DNA from: OMOG01 sp041485845 | GTDB lineage: Bacteria; Acidobacteriota; Terriglobia; Bryobacterales; Bryobacteraceae | Reading direction: 5' to 3' | Assembly (NCBI GenBank): GCA_041485845.1 | Contig: JBGPKH010000234.1 | Span: 1 to 11,941, forward strand | DNA length: 11,941 bases | Part shown: positions 1 through 6,140 of the stretch, piece after piece | Position numbering within the stretch: the stretch's first letter is position 1 | Layout of the letters: each line of letters starts with the position of its first letter | The notes under the pieces: generated by a model | Seen by the model: only the letters and a program-made list of their open reading frames with translations | Database searches by the model: none | What the model was told of the DNA's origin: nothing | Position numbers and translations under genes: made by a program

Positions 1-84
1 CATGGCCGTATTTCGCTCGGCTGGCCGATTGGCAATCGGCCGCAGGTTGCCAACCTGCCCCACACGCTTGCGCGTCAGCTTCAT
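1..84 (-). CDS. Start of a downstream reading frame, partial (possible disrupted carrier-protein gene)
   Basis: An ATG at 84-82 overlaps the accC stop codon as ATGA, the usual sign of translational coupling. The frame stays open to the window edge (28 codons). It begins MKLTRKRVGQVGNLRP, and from about residue 8 it simply translates the two palindromes at 23-58. Related acyl-CoA carboxylase operons, as I recall them, often have a biotin carboxyl carrier gene starting 'MKL' at this place, so this could be such a gene invaded by a repeat just after its start, or a chance frame. No biotin-attachment motif is visible in this short piece. Confidence 0.25.
   Translation of the reverse strand, partial: MKLTRKRVGQVGNLRPIANRPAERNTAM
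23..58. repeat. Two tandem perfect palindromes (REP-like element)
   Basis: Two near-perfect palindromes lie directly side by side. The first (23-41) has 9-base arms GGCCGATTG/CAATCGGCC around one G. The second (42-58) has 8-base arms GCAGGTTG/CAACCTGC around one C. Each would form a tight hairpin in DNA, or in RNA with a few opened pairs. The pairing of two unlike palindromes is the layout of REP/BIME-type repeats, and I recall similar sequence recurring many times in acidobacterial and related genomes, but only this copy is in the window. It may continue leftwards out of view. Confidence 0.7.
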
Positions 85-1580
85 CGCAGCAACTCCCGGC
101 GTCCGTCTTCGCGCCAGGCGCTGGAGGACGCGGCTGGCCGGCTTTCGGTCCCGGTTCCCGCTCGCGAAACAGTGTGCAGTGCGGCGGCCAGAGCCGCCAC
201 GGCAGCGAGATCGTGCGGTGGCTCGGGAGGATGATGGCGCGCGAAGAACTCATCGATGAAGCCGGTATGCAGCCGGCCCTCGCGGAACTCCCGGTCCTCC
301 AGGATCTGGCGGAAAAAGCCGATGTTGGTGCGGATGCCGCCCACATCGTATTCGCGAAGGGCCCGCAGCATGCGATCGGCGGCTTGGTTGCGCGTGGCTG
401 CCCAAACCGCGAGCTTGGCGAGCAGGGGATCGTACTCCATGGGAACGGTCCAACCATTGTAGACGCAGCCATCCAGCCGGATGCCCGGCCCCAGCGGCCG
501 ATCGAGGCGTGTCAGCTTGCCGGGGTACGGGAGGAAGTTGTTGTACGGATCCTCCGCATAAATGCGGCATTCGATGGCCCAGCCGCGCCAGGCGACCTCT
601 TCCTGCGCGAAGGGCAGGTGCCCACCGGCGGCGATTTCGATTTGCAGCTTGACCAGATCCAGACCGGTCACAAGCTCCGTAACCGGGTGCTCCACCTGGA
701 GCCGCGTGTTCATTTCAAGGAAGTAAAAGCGCCGGTCCTGGTCTACCAGGAACTCGACCGTTCCGGCATTGTAGTAGCCCGCGGCGCGCGCGGCGCGGAT
801 GGCCGCATCGCCCATCACATGACGCATTTCAGGGCACAGCGCGACCAGGGGCGAAGGGCATTCTTCGACCACTTTCTGGTGGCGCCGTTGGATGGAACAT
901 TCGCGCTCGCCGAGATGCACCATGTTGCCGTGGCGGTCGCCCAGGAGTTGGATCTCGATATGCCGCGCACGCTCGATCAGCTTCTCGACATAGATCTCCG
1001 AGTTGCGGAAGGCGCGCTCGGCCTCGCTGGCGGCGTTCCGAAATGCGGATTCCAACTCGGACTCGGCGTCCACGCGGCGCATGCCCTTGCCGCCGCCGCC
1101 GGCCACGGCTTTCAGCAGAATGGGGTAGCCTTCCGTGCGCGCGAATTCTCGAGCCTCCTCCAACGTGACACCGTGATCCGTGCCCGGCACCACAGGGGCG
1201 CCGGCGGCGATCGCGGTCTGGCGGGCCGCGGTCTTCGAGCCCATCATGCGGATGGAATGCGCGGATGGGCCGATGAAGACCAGGCCCGCCTCTTCGCAGG
1301 CGGCGGCGAAATCCGCGTTCTCGCTCAGGAAACCATAGCCGGGATGGATGGCTTCGGCGTTGTGCTTCCTGGCAGCATCGAGGATGCGGTCGATGCGCAG
1401 GTAGCTCTCCGCGGACGGAGACGGCCCGACATGCTCGGCTTCATCGGCCATGCGAACATGCAGCGAGGTGCGGTCGGCATCCGAGTAGACCGCCACCGAG
1501 GCGATGCCCATCTCGCGCAGCGTGCGCATCACGCGGACGGCAATCTCGCCGCGATTGGCGATGAGGACTTTGCGGAACAT
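81..1580 (-). CDS. accC: Biotin carboxylase subunit of an acyl-CoA carboxylase
   Basis: This 499-residue cytoplasmic protein is the ATP-grasp subunit that carboxylates biotin on a carrier protein, using ATP and bicarbonate, to feed acetyl- or propionyl-CoA carboxylation. The start MFRKVLIANRGEIA is the classic N-terminus of the family. The glycine-rich ATP loop KAVAGGGGKGM is at 157-167, the HIEIQLLGDRHGN segment at 207-219, GERECSIQRRHQKV at 224-237, and the catalytic FLEMNTRLQVEHPVTE block at 287-302 with E276, E289 and R293 in place. The wording 'HGNMVHLGERECS' looks more like acyl/propionyl-CoA carboxylase subunits than E. coli AccC. It is about 50 residues longer than E. coli AccC; the extra C-terminal tail (about 450-499) is Ala/Pro-rich and is not a biotinyl domain. 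A GGAG lies 14 bases before the ATG, overlapping the stop of the gene before it. It has 17 bases to its upstream neighbour, so the two are probably co-transcribed. No carboxyltransferase gene is in view. Confidence 0.95.
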   Translation of the reverse strand: MFRKVLIANRGEIAVRVMRTLREMGIASVAVYSDADRTSLHVRMADEAEHVGPSPSAESYLRIDRILDAARKHNAEAIHPGYGFLSENADFAAACEEAGLVFIGPSAHSIRMMGSKTAARQTAIAAGAPVVPGTDHGVTLEEAREFARTEGYPILLKAVAGGGGKGMRRVDAESELESAFRNAASEAERAFRNSEIYVEKLIERARHIEIQLLGDRHGNMVHLGERECSIQRRHQKVVEECPSPLVALCPEMRHVMGDAAIRAARAAGYYNAGTVEFLVDQDRRFYFLEMNTRLQVEHPVTELVTGLDLVKLQIEIAAGGHLPFAQEEVAWRGWAIECRIYAEDPYNNFLPYPGKLTRLDRPLGPGIRLDGCVYNGWTVPMEYDPLLAKLAVWAATRNQAADRMLRALREYDVGGIRTNIGFFRQILEDREFREGRLHTGFIDEFFARHHPPEPPHDLAAVAALAAALHTVSRAGTGTESRPAASSSAWREDGRRELLR

Positions 1581-1599
1581 GTGGTGTCGGGAGTTCTCC

Positions 1600-2070
1600 T
1601 CAAAATACCTGGAAGCAGAATGCGACCATGTTGGCGCCCTCGGGACTGAGCACGTACTCGCCGGCTTCCAGGCTCTCGTCCACTTCGATCTTGTAGAGAT
1701 TGCCGGAGAGGTGGCTGACCTCGATGCGAATCGCCTTGAGAGGCTTCTTGGGCGTAGCCGTCACTTCGCGGCGTCCGTTCTTCGACTCCAGCTTGTATAG
1801 GCCAAGGCGGTCGGCCACCAGCTTGCCGGCCTGGAAAATGAAGATCGGCGCGGCGAGCGGAGTCCTGGCCGTGGAACTCGCACCGGCTATGACGTACGTG
1901 ACTTCATCCTTTTTCTTTTCCTCTTTGGCTTCGACGGCTTCGGTCGGCACCAGGGAGTCGGCGTGTTTCAGGTAGGGCAGGTCCGGCTTGGGCGGCGCCG
2001 GGCCATTGTATTTTTGGGCCGAGGCCGCGAAGACCGCGGCAAAGAGTAGCGGCAGAATTCGGCGGATCAT
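1600..2070 (-). CDS. Small exported protein of unknown function
   Basis: This is a 156-residue protein with a clear Sec signal peptide: MIRR, a hydrophobic stretch LPLLFAAVFAA and a likely cleavage after ASA (about residue 18). The mature part starts Pro-rich (YNGPAPPKPDLPY), has a highly charged KEEKKKDE patch near 50-55, and then alternating strand-like segments ending in 'EAGEYVLSPEGANMVAFCFQVF', a type of ending I associate with acidobacterial exported proteins. No catalytic motif is visible and I do not recognise a named family. It lies 17 bases before accC on the same strand and is likely in one transcript with it, though I see no functional link. A TAAGAT hexamer lies 12 bases before the ATG. 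Confidence 0.8.
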   Translation of the reverse strand: MIRRILPLLFAAVFAASAQKYNGPAPPKPDLPYLKHADSLVPTEAVEAKEEKKKDEVTYVIAGASSTARTPLAAPIFIFQAGKLVADRLGLYKLESKNGRREVTATPKKPLKAIRIEVSHLSGNLYKIEVDESLEAGEYVLSPEGANMVAFCFQVF

Positions 2071-2082
2071 AGCAGTGGATCT

Positions 2083-2088
2083 ATCTTA
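2083..2088 (-). promoter_or_regulatory. Possible -10 box before the exported-protein/accC operon
   Basis: TAAGAT on the minus strand ends 12 bases before the ATG at 2070, so transcription would begin only about 5 bases before the start codon. It has no convincing -35 partner. The same hexamer lies 6 bases before the start at 9281. Confidence 0.35.
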
Positions 2089-2140
2089 CAACGGCTACGG
2101 CCTTACAACGGCAGTGGCCCGCCGGCTAGTGCCGGCTAGT
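2085..2140. repeat. Short direct repeats in a divergent intergenic region
   Basis: CTTACAACGGC occurs at 2085-2095 and again at 2102-2112 (17-base period). GCCGGCTAGT is then repeated back to back at 2121-2130 and 2131-2140. The stretch 2071-2230 separates the minus-strand operon from the plus-strand cNMP-fold gene, so the repeats lie where both promoters should be. The first pair includes the complement of the TAAGAT box. Whether they bind a regulator or are slippage products cannot be told from sequence. Confidence 0.5.
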
Positions 2141-2230
2141 GGCACCCGGATTGCCTTTGATCTAGTCGAGCTGTATTTTTCAACAACTTGTAAGGGCAGC
2201 CTGCGAGGTTTCACCCGGGGGGTGGGGCAA

Positions 2231-2692
2231 ATGACGCCAACTGTGGATCAGATTCTCCATAATCACGCATTCGTTCACGGCCTCCCAGCGGCTCAGATTG
2301 CCAGCCTTTCGTCATTGGCCCGCGAAGTGACCTTCGAAGAAGATGAAGTCATCCTCCTCGAAGGGCAGCTCTCCTCTGCGTTTTACCTGGTGATCGCCGG
2401 CAGCGTGGCGATCGAGCTGAGAACCCCTCGCTATGTGATCTGCGTAGAAGCCCTGGGCCCCGGTCAGGCGTTCGGATGGTCGGCCCTGCTGGACCGTCAG
2501 GACACACTGTTCCAGGTACGGTCGCGGGAGCGCACCACGACCCTGTGCCTGGATGGCGTGGCCCTCAAATACAAGTGCCGGACGGACCCGGCGCTGGGCA
2601 TCGAGATCCTGCAGCGCACGCTCGGGCTGGTTGCCGGACGTGTAAAAGCCACGGAAATACGCTTTGCGGAGATGTGTGGCATCCGCGTCTGA
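2231..2692 (+). CDS. Single-domain cyclic-nucleotide-binding (Crp-fold) protein
   Basis: This is a 153-residue protein made of little more than one cNMP-binding beta-roll. The hallmarks are EEDEVILLEGQLSSAFYLVIAGSVAIEL (37-63) and the phosphate-binding cassette region GPGQAFGWSALLD (76-88). In cAMP-binding proteins this cassette usually reads FGE.AL with an Arg shortly after; here Glu is replaced by Trp83, so cAMP binding is doubtful. A C-terminal helix (about 120-146) is present, but there is no helix-turn-helix domain, so it is unlikely to be a DNA-binding Crp/Fnr regulator by itself. I chose the ATG at 2231 because it opens directly before the domain; an in-frame TTG at 1988 would only add unrelated sequence that crosses the divergent promoter region. 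The SD is a G-rich stretch (GGGGGGTGGGG), weak. The last residues are encoded in a short direct repeat. Confidence 0.8.
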   Translation: MTPTVDQILHNHAFVHGLPAAQIASLSSLAREVTFEEDEVILLEGQLSSAFYLVIAGSVAIELRTPRYVICVEALGPGQAFGWSALLDRQDTLFQVRSRERTTTLCLDGVALKYKCRTDPALGIEILQRTLGLVAGRVKATEIRFAEMCGIRV

Positions 2693-2723
2693 AGACACAT
2701 CCGCGTCATCCCCGTCTGAAGAC
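2680..2723. repeat. 27-base-period repeat across a gene end
   Basis: A 17-base unit occurs at 2680-2696 and 2707-2723 with one mismatch; both copies carry CGTCTGAAGAC, itself a small palindrome (GTCT-GA-AGAC). CATCCGCGTC also recurs at 2698-2707. The first copy encodes the final residues and stop (TGA) of the cNMP-fold gene. It resembles small dispersed repeats that invade gene ends. Confidence 0.5.
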
Positions 2724-2743
2724 GCGATTGAAGTCTCCCACCG

Positions 2744-2752
2744 TGCTACACT
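2744..2752 (+). promoter_or_regulatory. Extended -10 promoter element before the GH172-type gene
   Basis: TGC-TACACT fits an extended -10 (TGnTAtacT). It ends 9 bases before the ATG at 2762, giving a predicted leader of only about 3 bases. There is no Shine-Dalgarno sequence between them. A TTGAAG at 2728-2733 is too close (13-base spacer) to be a good -35. Confidence 0.45.
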
Positions 2753-2761
2753 GCTCGCCAA

Positions 2762-4921
2762 ATGCGCATCGCCGTTCTGCTGATCCTGTCCGCGGCGTCC
2801 GGCGCCGGTCAGCCCGTGATTCCCGTGGGCCTGGATGCCTACCGCATGTGGGAGCGCTGGCCGTATCAGCGAATCGGGGTCCGCGCCTACATGCGCAGCA
2901 CCTACGACCGCCAGGGCGGCAACGAGAGGGCCGACGCCTCCCACTTCCTGTATCAGTTGGCCGACGACTACAACGTGACGCTCGACGTCGCGGGCCCCGG
3001 CGTGCTCTACTTCGCCCGCTACAATCACTGGCACGGCAGCCCCTGGCACTACGAGGTGGACGGTGTCGATCGCATCGTGCGCGAAACCAGCACCGCGGAC
3101 CCGGCACATCCGGCGCCGGGTTCGGTCTTTATGCCCGAGCCGGCCTTTCCCAATCCGCTGACGTTCACCTGGGCGCAGACCAAAGGCGCGGACCTTTCGT
3201 GGGTGCCCATCGGATTTGAGAAGTCATTCCGCATGGCATACTCGCGCACGTTCTATGGAACCGGCTACTACATCTATCATCAGTTCGTAAAGGGAACCAG
3301 GCTCTCCAGCCCGATTACCGCGTGGGACGGCAAAGCACCGCCGGCGCAGGATGTTTTGAATCTGATCGGCCGGGCCGGCAGCGATCTCGCGCCGGCCGGA
3401 AGCAGCGGGCTTCGCCAGCAGTCCGGCCGGATCCAGCTACCGGCAACGGGCTCGGTCCCCGTGTGGTCGGACGCGCGCGGCCCGTCGATGATCCGGGCGC
3501 TCGAATTCTCGGTGCCGCGCGAGCACGCGGCGGCATTCTCCGGCGCGCGCATTCGCATTACCTGGGACGGCCGGGCCGCGCCATCCATCGACGTTCCGGT
3601 GGCCCTCTTCTATGGCGCGGGCATCCTGTACAACCGCGACAACCGCGAATACCTGGTGAAAGCCTTTCCCATGGTCGTACGCTATGACCATGACCGCGTC
3701 CACCTGAGCTGTTACTTTCCGATGCCCTTCTTCCGCTCCGCCCGAATCGAGTTGAGCGGCGCCGGCCGCGAGCCCATACCGGAGGTGGAGTGGGGAGTGC
3801 GTTACGCGAAGTATCGGGACCCGGCCAATCACGCCGCCTACTTCCACGCCACCTACCAGGACCATCCTTCGCCCGAGCCCGGCAAGGACCTGGTACTCCT
3901 CGATACCCGGCAGGTGGAAGGAGGCGGAGACTGGTCGGGCCAGTTCGCCGGAACTTCCTGGATCTTCTCGCATGACGCGGTGCTGAATACGCTGGAGGGC
4001 GATCCGCGATTCTTCTTCGACGACAGCCAGACGCCTCAAGCCTACGGCACCGGCACCGAAGAGTGGGGCGGCGGTGGCGATTACTGGGGCGGCGAGAACA
4101 TGACTCTGCCGTTTGCGGGCCATCCGGCCGGCGCCAGGAATGCGCAGGCCGCCGTCAGCGCGGAGGACAAGATCGAGTCGGCCTATCGCTTTCTGCTGGC
4201 CGATCTCATGCCGTTCGGCAGGAACGCCGTCATCCGGCTGGAACATGGCGGCGCCAACGAATCGACCCAGCACTATGAGACGGTCACTTACTGGTATGGC
4301 CTGCCGGCGGCTTCTCTGATTCAGACCGATGAGCTCGCCATTGGCGACGAGCAAAGCGAGCGCCGGCACCAGTACTCTTCCCCGGATGCTTCGCCGGCGT
4401 ATGAGATCGAGTCGCGCTACGAGTGGGGGCCGGATACGTTTCAGGGTAAAGTCATCTACCCGGCCACGTCGGACCGCGGGCGCTCCACCAAAACCACCTC
4501 CGAGTTCACCGTGCGGATCGACCCCAAGAACCTTGGCGTCCTGCTCCGCCGCAAGCTGGATTACGCGTTTCCCAATCAGCGCGCCGAAGTTTTTGTGAGC
4601 GATCCCCACTCACGGAAACCGGAATGGAAACCGGCAGGCGTGTGGTATCTGGCAGGCTCGAATACCTGTGTGTTTTCGTCTCCTCGCAATGAGCTGGGCT
4701 CGACCGAGCACGTGGTCCAGACCTCCAACCGGCGGTTTCGCGACGATGAATTTCTGATTCCGCGCGATCTGACCGCGGGGCGCGCGGCCATCCGCATTCG
4801 CGTGAAGTTCACGCCCGTGCCGACACCGCTCTACCCCGGCTATCCGCTGCCCGAGCTGGCCTGGAGCGAGATGCGCTATACGGCCTACAGCTTCGTGATG
4901 CCGAACTTCCGCCTGAGGTAG
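2762..4921 (+). CDS. Secreted GH172/DUF2961-family glycoside hydrolase-like protein
   Basis: This 719-residue protein has a short signal peptide (MRIAVLLILSAASGAGQ). It shows the landmarks of DUF2961, now glycoside hydrolase family 172, whose known members act on alpha-D-fructofuranosyl (difructose dianhydride I) or alpha-D-arabinofuranosyl linkages. The landmarks are RSTYDRQGGN near 43-52, ITWDGRAAPSIDVPVALFYG around 265-285, YFPMPFF near 319-325, FHATYQD near 361-367, LEGDPRFFFDD starting at 411, and GTGTEEW starting at 429. E412 and E433 are 21 residues apart, the same spacing I recall for the nucleophile and acid/base pair (E270/E291) of the Bifidobacterium alpha-FFase1. The usual 'DGE..PS' before GTGTED reads 'DDSQTPQ' here and TED reads TEE, so this is a divergent member. 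It is much longer than the core domain, with added N-terminal and C-terminal beta-rich parts. It probably acts outside the cytoplasm on plant or microbial glycans. The substrate cannot be told. Confidence 0.75.
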   Translation: MRIAVLLILSAASGAGQPVIPVGLDAYRMWERWPYQRIGVRAYMRSTYDRQGGNERADASHFLYQLADDYNVTLDVAGPGVLYFARYNHWHGSPWHYEVDGVDRIVRETSTADPAHPAPGSVFMPEPAFPNPLTFTWAQTKGADLSWVPIGFEKSFRMAYSRTFYGTGYYIYHQFVKGTRLSSPITAWDGKAPPAQDVLNLIGRAGSDLAPAGSSGLRQQSGRIQLPATGSVPVWSDARGPSMIRALEFSVPREHAAAFSGARIRITWDGRAAPSIDVPVALFYGAGILYNRDNREYLVKAFPMVVRYDHDRVHLSCYFPMPFFRSARIELSGAGREPIPEVEWGVRYAKYRDPANHAAYFHATYQDHPSPEPGKDLVLLDTRQVEGGGDWSGQFAGTSWIFSHDAVLNTLEGDPRFFFDDSQTPQAYGTGTEEWGGGGDYWGGENMTLPFAGHPAGARNAQAAVSAEDKIESAYRFLLADLMPFGRNAVIRLEHGGANESTQHYETVTYWYGLPAASLIQTDELAIGDEQSERRHQYSSPDASPAYEIESRYEWGPDTFQGKVIYPATSDRGRSTKTTSEFTVRIDPKNLGVLLRRKLDYAFPNQRAEVFVSDPHSRKPEWKPAGVWYLAGSNTCVFSSPRNELGSTEHVVQTSNRRFRDDEFLIPRDLTAGRAAIRIRVKFTPVPTPLYPGYPLPELAWSEMRYTAYSFVMPNFRLR

Positions 4922-4965
4922 GGCAGTAGGATCGAAGCATTCCGGCCTCCATGCTTCTCTCTGCC
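4922..4965 (+). terminator. Imperfect hairpin after the GH172-type gene
   Basis: Directly after the stop codon an outer pair GGCAG (4922-4926)/CTGCC (4961-4965) encloses a perfect 7-bp stem GAAGCAT (4934-4940)/ATGCTTC (4951-4957) with a 10-base loop. There is no T-run, so if it ends transcription it does so weakly or with help; it could instead protect the mRNA 3' end. Confidence 0.35.
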
Positions 4966-5119
4966 GGGACTCGTTTGGGACCTGCCAGATCCTCGCCCCC
5001 GTTGGCGCGAGCGGTCCGGGCGCGAAGCCGCGCGGTAGCGGCTTGACCCATCCCCACATCTGCCGGAGAGAGGGAACAACCGGGTCTCCCGGCGCGTATA
5101 GCCTTTAAGAGGAGGCCCC
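4966..5119 (+). other. Leader region with hairpins before the lipoprotein gene
   Basis: This gap contains a 7-bp stem AAGCCGC/GCGGCTT (5025-5044, 6-base loop) and a 5-bp stem CCGGG/CCCGG (5080-5092, 3-base loop). It ends in a strong Shine-Dalgarno AGGAGG (5110-5115) four bases before the ATG at 5120, the best ribosome site in the window. The hairpins could belong to a structured 5' leader; no known riboswitch pattern was recognised. Confidence 0.35.
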
Positions 5120-5839
5120 ATGCGCTTTTCCCTGGAAGGCGTGATTGCGAGATACGCGCTCCTGCCTGCGGCGCTGTGCCTGTGCGGTTGCGTGATCGAA
5201 ACGGCCGGCCCTGCACAACACGACTTTCGCTCCATCGATATGGACGCCTCCGAACGGGTCACGGTGGATCTCAACATGGCGGCCGGAAACCTGCGGGTCG
5301 ACAGCGGTACCGAGAAGCTGATGCGCGCCGATTTCACCTACAACGTGGCGTCGTGGAAACCGTACGTCCGCTACAATAGCGCAGCCGCGCACGGCCGTCT
5401 CAGCATCGAACAGCCGGGGAACAGCCATACCCACGTGGGCAGTATGAAGTACGAGTGGGACATTCGGCTGGCTCGCGAGGTGCCCATGGACATCCGGGTA
5501 CACTTCGGCGCCGGCCAAGCCGGCTTGAACCTGGGCGGTCTTTCTTTGCGCGGCGTCGAAGTGGATATGGGAGTCGGACAACTCAACATGGACCTGCGAG
5601 GCAATCCAAAACACAACTACGACGTTCGCATTCGCGGCGGGGTCGGGGAAGCGGTCGTGCGACTGCCGAGCGACGTCGGAGTATACGGTGAAGTGGAAGG
5701 CGGCATCGGCGAAATCAAGACCCCGGGACTGCGCCGCGAGGGCCGCCGGTTCTTCAACGACGCCTATGAACGCTCGAAGGTGACGATCCACCTCGATATT
5801 CGCGGCGGCGTGGGCTCCATTCGCGTGATCTCAGACTGA
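5120..5839 (+). CDS. Toast-rack/LiaF-C-like lipoprotein
   Basis: This is a 239-residue probable lipoprotein. The N-terminal hydrophobic segment (YALLPAALCLCGC) ends in a lipobox-like LCGC with the lipid Cys at 24. The rest is beta-rich and glycine-patterned: VTVDLNMAAGNLRVDSG, then four related turns FGAGQAGLNLGGL, MGVGQLNMDL, GGVGEAVVRLPSDVGV and GGIGEIKTPGL, closing with RGGVGSIRVISD. This repeated 'G.G...L.L' ladder is typical of the toast-rack / LiaF C-terminal (DUF2154) fold found in envelope-stress and adhesin-like proteins. There is no enzyme motif. The family name is from pattern recall; role in the envelope is inferred. The start is fixed by AGGAGG at 5110. It has 198 bases to the gene before it, with hairpins between, so separate transcription is likely. 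Confidence 0.7.
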   Translation: MRFSLEGVIARYALLPAALCLCGCVIETAGPAQHDFRSIDMDASERVTVDLNMAAGNLRVDSGTEKLMRADFTYNVASWKPYVRYNSAAAHGRLSIEQPGNSHTHVGSMKYEWDIRLAREVPMDIRVHFGAGQAGLNLGGLSLRGVEVDMGVGQLNMDLRGNPKHNYDVRIRGGVGEAVVRLPSDVGVYGEVEGGIGEIKTPGLRREGRRFFNDAYERSKVTIHLDIRGGVGSIRVISD

Positions 5840-5920
5840 CTTCCGGGTCTTCCGCCGCCGCGCCAGGCCGACCGCGAAACCCGCGAGGAAGCCGAGCATA
5901 CATGCCTGAGGCGAGAGCTT
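5831..5920 (-). pseudogene. Relic of a PEP-CTERM-like C-terminal sorting tail
   Basis: On the minus strand 29 codons read KLSPQACMLGFLAGF, then AVGLARRRKTRKSV and a stop (TGA, 5831-5833). A short hydrophobic span followed by RRRK and a near 'PEPASML' lead-in (PQACML) is the build of a PEP-CTERM exosortase-sorting tail. An in-frame TGA (5921-5923) separates it from EMQISHVRLS, which resembles the '..I.NVRLS' strand that often precedes such tails. No further recognisable protein lies upstream, so this looks like the decayed 3' end of a lost exported protein. Its last codons overlap the 3' end of the lipoprotein gene. It is short, and chance similarity cannot be excluded. Confidence 0.35.
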
Positions 5921-5923
5921 TCA

Positions 5924-6140
5924 GGAGAGCCGGACGTGGGAAATCTGCATCTCCGGTTCGACGAGGGGAGAGCGGGTCGCGTCGCAGTGACGTCGCCCTC
6001 TCTCCTGCTCTACCGGCTCGGAAACGCTTGCTGAGCCGTGACCGGAGGGAGTGGTCTTGCCCGCTGGCCCGCGCGCCAATTCCTGTAACTTGGTACTAGA
6101 AAAAAATACTTGAACACTTCCCCGCGCCGGCCAGTCTTAG
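5924..6140. other. Gene-free stretch with two hairpins
   Basis: No reading frame here looks like protein. A 10-bp stem with one mismatch joins GGAGAGCGGG (5967-5976) and CCCTCTCTCC (5996-6005). A 6-bp stem CGGCTC (6014-6019)/GAGCCG (6033-6038) follows. An A-run of seven (6100-6106) would be a T-run on the minus strand, and TTGAAC (6110-6115) is a lone -35-like hexamer. This might hold a promoter or small RNA, but nothing decides it. Confidence 0.35.

Noticed and set aside
174..1649. A 491-codon open frame on the plus strand opposite accC
   Set aside because: It is the antisense of a clear biotin carboxylase; such long shadow frames are usual in high-GC coding DNA, and its translation shows no domain.
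1988..2230. An N-terminal extension of the cNMP-fold protein from a TTG
   Set aside because: It overlaps the facing gene's signal peptide and the divergent promoter region; ATG 2231 begins right before the domain.
2312..3109. A 265-codon minus-strand frame crossing the cNMP-fold and GH172-type genes
   Set aside because: It spans two real genes and their promoter, and its translation is low-complexity and unlike known proteins.
3437..4609. A 390-codon open frame on the minus strand inside the GH172-type gene
   Set aside because: It is a shadow of a gene with recognisable family motifs, and it has no signature of its own.
5955..5962. GGTTCGAC, resembling a tRNA T-loop
   Set aside because: The flanking bases do not form a five-pair T-stem, and no acceptor or anticodon arm could be found.
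6000..6045. A possible cyclic-di-GMP riboswitch, from GGAAACG between GAGCCG/CGGCTC arms
   Set aside because: The second stem-loop and receptor of the GEMM motif are missing, and no intact gene follows closely.
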